This document shows, piece by piece, positions 40,125-47,499 of a stretch of 64,000 nt of DNA. The notes beneath the pieces were generated by a model. That model made no database searches, was not told where the DNA came from, and saw only the letters and a program-made list of their open reading frames with translations. Position 1 is the first letter of the stretch. Each line of letters starts with the position of its first letter. The DNA comes from HLUCCA09 sp039822045 (GTDB taxonomy: Bacteria; Pseudomonadota; Alphaproteobacteria; Rhodobacterales; Rhodobacteraceae), in assembly GCA_039822045.1 (NCBI GenBank), contig JBCBMY010000011.1:124001-188000 (forward strand), given 5' to 3'. Position numbers and translations under genes: made by a program.

Positions 40125-41618
40125 ATGGTGGACTTCAGCGATCTCAAAGAGGTCGAGCGCTGGCTTGAGGGCTTGCCACCTCGGGAGCGGGTGGCGTTCG
40201 CGGCCCGGTCTGCGCTGCGTGGACTCCCGGGGCTTGGGCGCGCGGATGCGGCGACACTGCGCGATATTGCGCTTCCTCTGCTGCGCGCGACACTCACTTC
40301 GGGCGTCGCGGCGGTGGGACCGACGCCCGAAGTGAGCTCCGCCGCCCGCTCCGCCGCCCGCTCCGCCGCCCGCTCCGCCGCCTCCGCCGCCCTCTCCGCC
40401 CACTCCGCCGCCCGCTCCGCCGCCCGCTCCGCCGCCCGCTCCGCCGCCTCCGCCGCCCACTCCGCCGCCCGCTCCGCCGCCCGCTCCGCCGCCCGCTCCG
40501 CCGCCCACTCCGCCGCCCACTCCGCCGCCGACTCCGCCGCTGCCCGAGATGCCGAAGCGGTTCAGCGCAACGAGGGCATGGTGGCCGGTTTCGCGGAGCC
40601 TTTGTGGTGGGACGCGCCGATCCCCGACGGCCTGGCAGAGGGGCTTGAAGCCTTGCGCATGTTCTGGAGCGCCGAGCCCAAGCTTTGGGGCTTCTGGCAG
40701 CGCTGGTACGATGGGATGCTCAACGGCGCGCCCATGGCCTGGGCGCTGCAGAAAAAGGTCGCGCTGATCCCCGACGACGTGTGGGACGCTGGGCCCGAGG
40801 CTGTATCGCGAGAGATCGAGCGGATTGAGGCCGAGCATGTTGCACAGGGCCTTCCCCTTGCCGAACGTGTCTCTTTCGATGGAGCAACGCAGCGGTTTCG
40901 CGTCGACCCGATCGAGGTGCGACGCGCATCTCTGCTCTCTGCCGTGCTGGGGCAGATCGATGATGCCCTGGGCGACGTCCTGGCCGAACAATCCAACGGA
41001 TTGCATGACGGCTCTCGCGAGATCGGAGTATTGCGCCGCACCCTTGATCGCTATGGCAACGATCCTCAGAGGATCGAGATGTCGTGCACGGATGTTCACG
41101 GTGCACTCGTCAGACAGATCGCAACGGAGGAATTGCCCCCCTCCGAGGCCAATCTGGCCCTCCAGCGCGCTTGCGGCGAGGGCGCACGTGCCATCCGAGG
41201 GACTCATCCCGAGATCGCCGAGAACAGGCGCATCCTGAGTGAACGCGGCCTCGGTGAGATGCCTGACGAGGCGCGCGCGGCACTGTCGAAGGCCGGCGAA
41301 CTCCTAGAAGAGATCACCGAGGGCACCCTTCAGTTGGACTTCCGCGAAGACATAGCGGAGCTCACCGGTGCCTCTTGGTCTCTCGGGCCACCCGGCCTGG
41401 GAGGAGGTGGCGGCTCGCGTATCCCGACTGCCTACCCTGAACAAGTCCGCACGTTTAATCGAATCGCTCAGATAGTGCTCCTGCTTCGGAAGTCGCCGGA
41501 ACTGATCCACAAGGTCCACGATGGGGCCGGGCATAAACTTGTCAGGCTTGGCATGGGTGCTGGGTTTCTGGTGGCTGCGCTGACTGCTGTCGTCCAGTTT
41601 GCCGCCGGACTGTTCTAG
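40125..41618 (+). CDS. Protein with Ala-Ala-Arg-Ser repeats and C-terminal membrane helix
   Basis: A 497-residue protein I cannot name. Residues 1-71 are a soluble helical head (MVDFSDLKEVERWLEGLPPR). Residues 72-139 are near-perfect Ser-Ala-Ala-(Arg/His) repeats. Next comes a Trp-rich block (GFAEPLWWDAPIPDG and FWQRWYDGMLNGAPMAW) that I recall after similar alanine-rich repeats in other bacterial proteins. A Gly-rich hinge (LGGGGGSR) and a final transmembrane helix (LGMGAGFLVAALTAVVQFAA) end it. It may be tail-anchored with a rod-like repeat stalk. ATG 40125 has GAGGCACGGGC upstream. Divergent from lepA. Confidence 0.75.
   Translation: MVDFSDLKEVERWLEGLPPRERVAFAARSALRGLPGLGRADAATLRDIALPLLRATLTSGVAAVGPTPEVSSAARSAARSAARSAASAALSAHSAARSAARSAARSAASAAHSAARSAARSAARSAAHSAAHSAADSAAARDAEAVQRNEGMVAGFAEPLWWDAPIPDGLAEGLEALRMFWSAEPKLWGFWQRWYDGMLNGAPMAWALQKKVALIPDDVWDAGPEAVSREIERIEAEHVAQGLPLAERVSFDGATQRFRVDPIEVRRASLLSAVLGQIDDALGDVLAEQSNGLHDGSREIGVLRRTLDRYGNDPQRIEMSCTDVHGALVRQIATEELPPSEANLALQRACGEGARAIRGTHPEIAENRRILSERGLGEMPDEARAALSKAGELLEEITEGTLQLDFREDIAELTGASWSLGPPGLGGGGGSRIPTAYPEQVRTFNRIAQIVLLLRKSPELIHKVHDGAGHKLVRLGMGAGFLVAALTAVVQFAAGLF
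40338..40544 (+). repeat. 12-bp minisatellite inside the coding region
   Basis: About seventeen copies of a 12-bp unit TCCGCCGCCCGC and close variants (TCCGCCGCCCAC, TCCGCCGCCGAC; a few shortened to 9 bp) run in frame and encode Ser-Ala-Ala-Arg/His/Asp. Copies are nearly identical at the third codon position, which points to recent slippage or unequal recombination. Confidence 0.9.
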
Positions 41619-41926
41619 TCCCTGCCCAACGACCTCAGACGGGACAGACGGGTTCTGAGCCGCGCCATCGACGGGCCGCGGGGCGGCGATCTTACGGTTG
41701 GGTGGGGCGGTTTATGGTTGGGTTCTCGGGCTAGGTTTGAGCGGGGCGCCGGCGATGACGTATCGCCGGTCCGTGGGGGCGGCCCGGCGATGGCGCGGCG
41801 GCCTTTCAGGCCTTGATTCCGCGCCGGGGTGCTTTGTGCGACCGTCGTTTGATTGGGGTGAGGGGGGCGCGACGCGGCGGCTTTGGGCGCGCGCCGGGGG
41901 ACGGCTCCTAGCTTTGTAACGGTTTC
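41619..41926. other. GC-rich intergenic region without a recognised gene
   Basis: About 300 bp after the repeat protein gene. It has short G-rich stretches on the plus strand, and only short open frames without convincing ribosome sites. I see no tRNA or clear terminator. The promoter for ppk2 begins at the right end. Confidence 0.5.
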
Positions 41927-41968
41927 TTGACGTGGCTCAAGGCAGGTTGCTGCGGCGCGGCGTATACT
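41927..41968 (+). promoter_or_regulatory. FNR-like box with -10 element upstream of ppk2
   Basis: TTGACGTGGCTCAA (41927-41940) differs from the FnrL consensus TTGAY-N4-RTCAA at one base. A -10 element TATACT lies at 41963-41968. The implied start near 41975 places the box centre at about -41.5, the class II activator position. Confidence 0.55.
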
Positions 41969-41999
41969 GGTCCGATCACATAAAGCGAAGGGACAGGGA

Positions 42000-42884
42000 A
42001 TGGATGGGCAGACGGATTTGATGGCCGACGCCGCGGAGAAGGGCTTGGATGTGGAGATCCCGCCGGCTCCGGCGACGGGCGGGTTCGAGCAGGGGCGGTA
42101 TCCCTACAAGCACAAGATGGGGCGGCGCGCCTACGAGGCCGAGAAGGCGGCGCTGCAGGCGGAACTTCTGAAGGTGCAGCTTTGGGCGCAGGAGACGGGG
42201 GAGAAGTTCGTCCTGCTCTTCGAGGGGCGGGACGCGGCGGGCAAGGGCGGCACGATCAAGCGCTTTACCGAACATCTCAACCCGCGCGCCGCCCGCGTCG
42301 TCGCACTGAACAAGCCGACGTGGGAGGAGAAGGGGCAGTGGTACTTCCAGCGCTATGTAACCGAACTGCCCACGGTCGGCGAAATCGTGTTCTACGACCG
42401 CTCCTGGTACAACCGGGCGGGGGTGGAGCGGGTCATGGGCTTTTGCGCGCCGCACGAATATCTGGAGTTCATGCGGCAGGCGCCGGAGTTCGAGCGGATG
42501 CTGGTGCGCTCAGGCATCCGGCTTTATAAGTACTGGTTTTCGGTGACGCGGCGGGAGCAGCGGGCACGGTTTAAGTCGCGCGAGACGGACCCGCTGAAGC
42601 AGTGGAAGCTGTCGCCGATCGACAAGGCGAGCCTCGACAAATGGGAGGATTACACCCAGGCGAAGGAGGCGATGTTCTTCTACACCGACACGGCGGATGC
42701 GCCCTGGACCATCGTGAAGTCGAACGACAAGAAGCGGGCGCGGCTGAACTGCATGCGGCACTTCCTGTCGACGCTCGACTACCCCGGGAAGGATCCCAAG
42801 ATCGCCACACCGCCGGACCCCCTGATCGTGGGACGGGTGGCGCAGGTGCTCGAGAATGGGCCGCCCTCTGTGGTGATGGTCTGA
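42000..42884 (+). CDS. ppk2: Polyphosphate kinase 2
   Basis: A 294-residue PPK2-family enzyme that transfers phosphate between polyphosphate and nucleotides. Walker A is GRDAAGKGG (76-84), Walker B DRSWYNR (133-139), and the lid carries TRREQRARFKSR. The single-domain length fits class I PPK2 (nucleoside diphosphate to triphosphate, often GDP-preferring). ATG 42000 has AAGGGACAGG upstream. The promoter has an FNR-like box, suggesting a link between polyphosphate use and oxygen limitation. Confidence 0.93.
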   Translation: MDGQTDLMADAAEKGLDVEIPPAPATGGFEQGRYPYKHKMGRRAYEAEKAALQAELLKVQLWAQETGEKFVLLFEGRDAAGKGGTIKRFTEHLNPRAARVVALNKPTWEEKGQWYFQRYVTELPTVGEIVFYDRSWYNRAGVERVMGFCAPHEYLEFMRQAPEFERMLVRSGIRLYKYWFSVTRREQRARFKSRETDPLKQWKLSPIDKASLDKWEDYTQAKEAMFFYTDTADAPWTIVKSNDKKRARLNCMRHFLSTLDYPGKDPKIATPPDPLIVGRVAQVLENGPPSVVMV

Positions 42885-42908
42885 CCGGCGGCATGCTTGG
42901 CCGTGGTG

Positions 42909-43187
42909 TCACGGCGCCAAAGCGATGAAGCAGGTGAAGGGCTCGCGGTTGCCGGCCTCGAAGACCATCTCGCCGATGACCGTCGTGATCTGCTTGTCGC
43001 GGTTCTTCATGGCGGCGTTGATCTCGTAGTCGATGTGGCCGACATTCGCCGTGGCCTGAATATGCTCCATGAAGGCGCGCATGATGCGGACGGGCGTGTC
43101 GGCCGCGGTCGTGTCGGAGACGTCGAAGCTGTAGGTGCCTTCGGCATCGCGCTTGCCGTGCATCAAGGTGGCGGTGAGTGTGGGCAT
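42909..43187 (-). CDS. Conserved-looking hypothetical protein
   Basis: A 92-residue soluble protein with an alternating beta/alpha pattern (TLTATLMHGKRDAEGTYSFD to EMVFEAGNREPFTCF). I do not recognise a family with certainty. There is no signal peptide or membrane helix, and one Cys. ATG 43187 has GGAGACTGCC upstream. It is convergent with ppk2 and precedes no obvious operon partner. Confidence 0.6.
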   Translation of the reverse strand: MPTLTATLMHGKRDAEGTYSFDVSDTTAADTPVRIMRAFMEHIQATANVGHIDYEINAAMKNRDKQITTVIGEMVFEAGNREPFTCFIALAP

Positions 43188-43250
43188 GGCAGTCTCCGGG
43201 TCAACTCTCCCTAAGGGGTAGCGGGCGCACGTGACAATTGGGCGACGGGC

Positions 43251-43844
43251 CTACGCCACGACAACCGGCCAGAGCGATAGGACGAGCAGGCCCGCCATGG
43301 CGCGGTTGAAGCTGCGCAGGCGCGCGGGCGTGGTCAGGAGGCGCGCGCCCTGGATGCCAAGGACGGCCCAGACCGAGTTCGACACCATGGCGGCTCCGGT
43401 AAAGGTGAGGATGGCGATGCCGATATTCTCGGGCGAGGGCGCGGGCAGATAGGCCGAGATGACGGTGAGTGCCATCGCCCAGGCCTTGGGGTTCACCCAT
43501 TGGAAGAGCGCGGCCTGGACCACGGTCATGGGCCGGCCGCCCGCGCTCTGCCCGTCGGGCGGGGCCGCGGTCGCGATCTTCCAGGCAAGGTAGAGGAGGT
43601 AGGCGGTGGAGGCGATCTTGAGCCCGGTTTGGAGGGGCGGGAAGACCTCGAACGCCTGGCCGAGCCCGGCGCCCATCGCCACGAGCATTGTGGCCAGGCC
43701 CGTCCAGATCCCGACCATGTGGGGCACGGTGCGCAGGTAGCCGTAGTTCGCGCCGGAGGCGAGCACCATCATGTTGTTGGGGCCCGGCGTGCCGGTTGCG
43801 GCGAAGGCGTAGCCGACGAGGGCGAGGAGGAGATCTGGCGACAT
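43251..43844 (-). CDS. LysE-family amino-acid exporter
   Basis: A 197-residue LysE/RhtB exporter with about six membrane helices. The family signature GTPGPNNMMVLASGANYG lies near the N-terminus, and FQWVNPKAWAMALT occurs mid-protein. ATG 43844 (MSPDLLLALVGYAF) is the natural start; the longer frame extends into the divergent regulator. It is paired head-to-head with an Lrp/AsnC regulator, the standard set-up for substrate-induced amino-acid export. Confidence 0.9.
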   Translation of the reverse strand: MSPDLLLALVGYAFAATGTPGPNNMMVLASGANYGYLRTVPHMVGIWTGLATMLVAMGAGLGQAFEVFPPLQTGLKIASTAYLLYLAWKIATAAPPDGQSAGGRPMTVVQAALFQWVNPKAWAMALTVISAYLPAPSPENIGIAILTFTGAAMVSNSVWAVLGIQGARLLTTPARLRSFNRAMAGLLVLSLWPVVVA

Positions 43845-43918
43845 GGGCGCGACGATAGCGCGGCCGGGCGTGAAGCGGGTTGCGAATGCCGCCGATCTGA
43901 TCGACCCTTGCGCACGAT

Positions 43919-44371
43919 ATGACGAAGATCGACAATATCGACGCGCGTATATTGCAAATCCTTGAGCGAGAGGGGCGTTTGCCAAACACCGAGCTGGCGG
44001 CGCGAGTCGGCCTGTCCGCCTCGGCCTGTTTGCGGCGGGTGGGCGCGCTGGAGCGGGCGCGGGTCATCACCGGCTATCGCGCGGTGGTGAACCCGGTCGC
44101 GCGGGGCGTGGGGTTCGTCGCCTATGTCACGGTTGGGCTGTCGTCGCACACCAAGGCGGATCAGGAGGCGTTTGAGCGGGCCATGGCGCGCGCGCCCGAG
44201 GTGCGCGAGGTGCACAATATCACCGGCGCGGTCGAATACCTGTTGCGCGTCGAGGCGGCCGATCTGGTGGAATACAAGCGGTTCCATACCGAGGTGCTGG
44301 GCACCGTCGAGCAAGTGAACGCGATCCAGACCTTCGTTGTGATGGCCTCACCCAAGGATGCGCGCGCGTGA
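43919..44371 (+). CDS. Lrp/AsnC-family regulator
   Basis: A 150-residue feast/famine regulator. The N-terminal helix-turn-helix (DNIDARILQILEREGRLPNTELAARVGLSASACLRRV, written here in family terms) is followed by a RAM ligand domain (about 65-145) with VTVGLSSHTKADQEAFE. It is divergent from the lysE-type exporter and probably controls it in response to an amino acid. Confidence 0.92.
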   Translation: MTKIDNIDARILQILEREGRLPNTELAARVGLSASACLRRVGALERARVITGYRAVVNPVARGVGFVAYVTVGLSSHTKADQEAFERAMARAPEVREVHNITGAVEYLLRVEAADLVEYKRFHTEVLGTVEQVNAIQTFVVMASPKDARA

Positions 44372-44482
44372 GTATGCCCTCCGATCATTGAATTTTAACG
44401 CCGATCGTGGTTAAGCGGAGGGCACCATGGCGCACCGCGCGGGGATAAGCGGCGGGCGCCCCCCTCACGAGGCAAGAGACCC

Positions 44483-44806
44483 ATGAAAGTGCTGACCACG
44501 AGCATTGTTATCTTTGCGCTGGCGCTGCCGGCGGCCATCGTTCTGCCGGCGGGCGAGGCCGAGGCGCGGCGGATCGAGCGGGCCTGCAACAAGTCGGACA
44601 GGCGCGCTTCGAACCCGGTTCTGTGCTCCTGCATCCAGCAGGTGGCCGACCAGATGCTCACCAATTCCGATCAGCGCCGGGCGTCGCGCTTCTTCTCCGA
44701 CCCGCAGAGGGCGCAGGAGGTGCGCAAGTCCGACACGGTGGCGGACGACGCGTTTTGGAAGCGCTGGCGGGATTTCGGGCGCACCGCGGCAAACATCTGC
44801 GGCTGA
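44483..44806 (+). CDS. Small exported protein, Rhodobacterales type
   Basis: A 107-residue exported protein. The signal peptide (IVIFALALPAAIVLPAGEAEA) is followed by a small helical domain with Cys in ERACNKSDRR, LCSCIQQVAD and the C-terminal NICG. Similar Rhodobacterales proteins are often labelled arginine transporter, but nothing here supports transport. ATG 44483 has GAGGCAAGAG upstream. Monocistronic; function unknown. Confidence 0.75.
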   Translation: MKVLTTSIVIFALALPAAIVLPAGEAEARRIERACNKSDRRASNPVLCSCIQQVADQMLTNSDQRRASRFFSDPQRAQEVRKSDTVADDAFWKRWRDFGRTAANICG

Positions 44807-44862
44807 CGCTCGAGCGCGACTGGGGCGCCCGAGGCCAGCTAAGGCGACGCTGGGACGCCTGA

Positions 44863-45315
44863 CTAGCGTGAGGCGATGTCGGCGACGATCCGTGCGGCCT
44901 CGCCGCGTATCAGCGTGACCACCTCATCGAACGTGCTTGTATAGTAGGGGTCGGGCACGTCGAGGCCGTCGGCGCGGAAGAGGTGGACCGGCGTGGCGTT
45001 GCCCGACGGGCGAAGGGCCTCGAGATCGGCGCGGTTGCTGGCATCCATGGCGTAGATCGCGTCGAACCGGGTGAAATCGCGCGGACCAACCTGCCGGGCG
45101 CGAAGATGGTCCATGGCGAGGCCGGCCCGGGCGGCAGCGACGCGCATGCGGGCATCCGGCGGATTGCCGACGTGCCAGGACCCGGTGCCCGCGCTGTCGA
45201 CCTCCAAGGCCAGCCCATGCGCCGTGGCCTCGGCGCGAAGGGCCGCCTCGGCGGTCGGCGAGCGGCAGATATTGCCAAGACAAACCATCAGCAGGCGGGG
45301 CGCAGCGGCGGACAT
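44863..45315 (-). CDS. Low-molecular-weight protein tyrosine phosphatase
   Basis: A 150-residue LMW-PTP. The P-loop is C12-LGNICR-S19 near the N-terminus, and the general-acid Asp lies in DVPDPYYT. Active-site and length features are normal, unlike ArsC-type reductases that need extra cysteines. ATG 45315 begins the family N-terminus; an upstream open frame is not conserved. It is divergent from the gasdermin operon with 220 bp between. A role in exopolysaccharide or stress signalling is possible but unsupported here. Confidence 0.9.
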   Translation of the reverse strand: MSAAAPRLLMVCLGNICRSPTAEAALRAEATAHGLALEVDSAGTGSWHVGNPPDARMRVAAARAGLAMDHLRARQVGPRDFTRFDAIYAMDASNRADLEALRPSGNATPVHLFRADGLDVPDPYYTSTFDEVVTLIRGEAARIVADIASR

Positions 45316-45535
45316 CGGGCGTGGAGCCTCCCTTTGGGGCGTTGTGAAACTCCGGCCTTTCGACGTCAATCCGTGAACCGGCCGTGAGTGCGCCCGCCCG
45401 AAGGCCGCCTGGCGCGACCGCACGGTTGCGCGATGCACCTCTGGCAGTAACCTTACCTTACGTCAGGCGCGTGAACGGGGCGCCGGACAGGCCCGCCCTC
45501 TGGGGCGAGGCAGGGGTTTACCGGGGGGACGGACA

Positions 45536-46354
45536 ATGGGGTTTTGCATTGACCAGTCGACGCGATTTCTGCGCGACCAGGGCTACAACGTGGTGCGGCT
45601 GCCGGCCGAGGGCCTCGCACCGCTCGACATTTTCGGCATCATCGATGGCACACCAATGATCGTTGGCACCGTGGCCGACCTTGTAGAGGAGGCCTCGGGC
45701 GAGCTGCCGGCGGCGCGCAGCGGTCGGGCGGCGAGTATCGAGGGCAAGCGCACCTCGCGCATGCCGGTGTCGATCGGGATCGACATTCTGGGTGCGGTGC
45801 TGAGCGGGCTGGGCGGGAATATCGGCGTGAAGGCGGCGTTCGAAACGGCCCGGACCCTGCAATTCACATTCAAGAAGGTCACCCGCGACTTGGTGGTGCT
45901 GGCCGATGCCGGCGCCTTCATCGAAAGCGGCACCGTGCGATGGGACGCGATGGGCATTCGCGAGTTTCTGAGCCCGGGCGGACGGCTGTTTCTGGTGACC
46001 GAGGTTTTGAAGTCGCCCTCGGTCGGCGTCTCGGCCTTTGCCCGAAACAAGGCCGAGATTGCGGTGGACGTGCCAGCGATCGAGGCGGCGATCGGGTCGG
46101 CGGAGGTGAATGTGGCGACCGAGGGCGAGAATGGCGGCGAGATCACCTTTGCGGGCGCGGTCGCGCTGGTCTTTGGCTTTAAGTGCATGGAACTTGCGGT
46201 GACAGAGACCCCGAGCGACCCCGACGAGTTGCGGCTGACCTTCAAACCGGTCAGGCCCGGCGAGGTTGCATTGGGCGCAGAGCGAGACAATGCCGCGCCC
46301 GCCCTTCTGTCGGAGAGCGGCCTGATCGGTGGGCTGCCGCGCCGGGCGCCATGA
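45536..46354 (+). CDS. Bacterial gasdermin (pore-forming cell-death effector)
   Basis: A 272-residue protein matching bacterial gasdermins. The N-terminus MGFCIDQSTRFLRDQGYNVV has a Cys at position 4, the site lipidated in characterised members, and then RLPAEGLAPLDI, a family-typical segment. The body is a beta-rich sheet with no signal peptide. The tail after about residue 240 (PGEVALGAERDNAAPALLSE) fits the short autoinhibitory peptide removed by a protease. Cleaved gasdermins form large inner-membrane pores that kill the cell. Its stop overlaps the start of a caspase-like protease gene (ATGA), the known partner type. ATG 45536 follows a G-rich ribosome site. Confidence 0.85.
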   Translation: MGFCIDQSTRFLRDQGYNVVRLPAEGLAPLDIFGIIDGTPMIVGTVADLVEEASGELPAARSGRAASIEGKRTSRMPVSIGIDILGAVLSGLGGNIGVKAAFETARTLQFTFKKVTRDLVVLADAGAFIESGTVRWDAMGIREFLSPGGRLFLVTEVLKSPSVGVSAFARNKAEIAVDVPAIEAAIGSAEVNVATEGENGGEITFAGAVALVFGFKCMELAVTETPSDPDELRLTFKPVRPGEVALGAERDNAAPALLSESGLIGGLPRRAP

Positions 46355-47499
46355 CCGCCCTGTGGGACAGCGGCCGGTCGGGCGCGGCGACCCATGTCCT
46401 GATCATTGGCGTCGGGTGCTATGGTGCTCGCGAGGCGAACAGCGAGGCGATGGCCTTTCGCGAGTACAGCGCCATCCCCCGGTCAGCGCGGCGCATCCTG
46501 GATTGGGTGTTTGAGGATGGCGCGCGGTTCGACCCGCCGCTCGGCGCGGTCTTTGCGGCATTGGCAGACCCGGAGTTCGGACCCGTTCCGGTTCCGGTCG
46601 ACACGCCCGATGGCCCCGTCGAGGCGCCGTTCCCGACACTTGCCAATCTGAGGAAGGTGGTCACGGCGTGGTTTCGCAGGCTCGACGAAGATCCGGGCGC
46701 GACGGCTTTTGCCTATCTCTGCGGGCACGGCATTGCCCGGAACTCGAGCTATCTGCTGAGTGCAGACTGGGGGACCCAGGAGTATGATCCGTATTTCGGG
46801 CTGATCGACATCGACGGGTTCGAGATGGTGGTGCGCTGTCGCAAGGCCGGGCGCCAGTTCATCATCGCCGATTGCTGTCAGGAGCATCCGCCGGAGCTGT
46901 TCGACGCGTTGCTGAACCCCAATGCCGAGGACTTTGGGTCCGCCGGGCGGAAAACGCTTTTGAGGCCGCAGCGCGCCCTGGTGAAGTCGGCGCAGCCGGG
47001 TGGGCAAGCGCTGGCGCGGGCCACAGGGGTCACCCATTTCTGCGATGCGTTCCTTGAGGCGGTGAAGGGTGAGGGGGCGCGTGGCGCCGAGGACGGCTCG
47101 TGGGTGGTGTCGATCCCATCGCTGAAGGACGCGATCCCGCGGATCGCGGCGCGACGGGCGAAGGTGCTCCTGGAGCCCTTGTGGCTCACGAGCTATGGCG
47201 ATGCGCCGGTGCTGGCGCGATTGCCGGACGCGCCCGTGGTCGACGTGCGGTTCCGGACGGACCCGGATGCCGCGATCTATTACGGCGAGCTTGAGGTAAA
47301 CCATGTCGACGACGGGCCGGCGGGGCATGTCTCATACCCGGCGGAGGCCGAAGTGGTGCTGCCGCTGAAGGCGCAGGGCGGGTACATCGCCAATGCGCGG
47401 TTTGAGGCCGGCGATTATGCCGACCGGATGTGGCCCTTTGCGGCGCGGCCCCTCGACAACCCGGTGATCCTGAAGACGCCACCCTCGGAGGGCGGATGA
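46351..47499 (+). CDS. Caspase-like peptidase (C14 fold), gasdermin partner
   Basis: A 382-residue protein. The first 180 residues form a caspase/metacaspase core: ATHVLIIGVGCYG as the first strand, catalytic His126 in AYLCGHGIA, and the nucleophile in FIIADCCQE (Cys175/Cys176, the DCC form where the second Cys aligns with the catalytic one). After about residue 250 a beta-rich domain follows. ATG 46351 overlaps the gasdermin stop by 4 nt. By analogy with described systems it should cut the gasdermin tail on infection or stress. What activates it is not shown. Confidence 0.85.
   Translation: MTALWDSGRSGAATHVLIIGVGCYGAREANSEAMAFREYSAIPRSARRILDWVFEDGARFDPPLGAVFAALADPEFGPVPVPVDTPDGPVEAPFPTLANLRKVVTAWFRRLDEDPGATAFAYLCGHGIARNSSYLLSADWGTQEYDPYFGLIDIDGFEMVVRCRKAGRQFIIADCCQEHPPELFDALLNPNAEDFGSAGRKTLLRPQRALVKSAQPGGQALARATGVTHFCDAFLEAVKGEGARGAEDGSWVVSIPSLKDAIPRIAARRAKVLLEPLWLTSYGDAPVLARLPDAPVVDVRFRTDPDAAIYYGELEVNHVDDGPAGHVSYPAEAEVVLPLKAQGGYIANARFEAGDYADRMWPFAARPLDNPVILKTPPSEGG

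Noticed and set aside
40338..40544. Possible CRISPR array
   Set aside because: Repeats are 12 bp, contiguous and without spacers, and lie in frame inside a gene.
39957..41207. Minus-strand frame with a long Gly-rich GGGAGGGVGG stretch
   Set aside because: It is the reverse reading of the 12-bp repeat and overlaps lepA; the plus-strand protein has a sensible start, domains and membrane helix.
41698..41919. 73-codon frame upstream of ppk2
   Set aside because: Composition is low-complexity Gly/Arg/Trp with no ribosome site; probably chance in GC-rich DNA.
45384..45659. 91-codon plus-strand frame overlapping the gasdermin start
   Set aside because: It is out of frame with the gasdermin and has no family features; the gasdermin ATG at 45536 has its own ribosome site.
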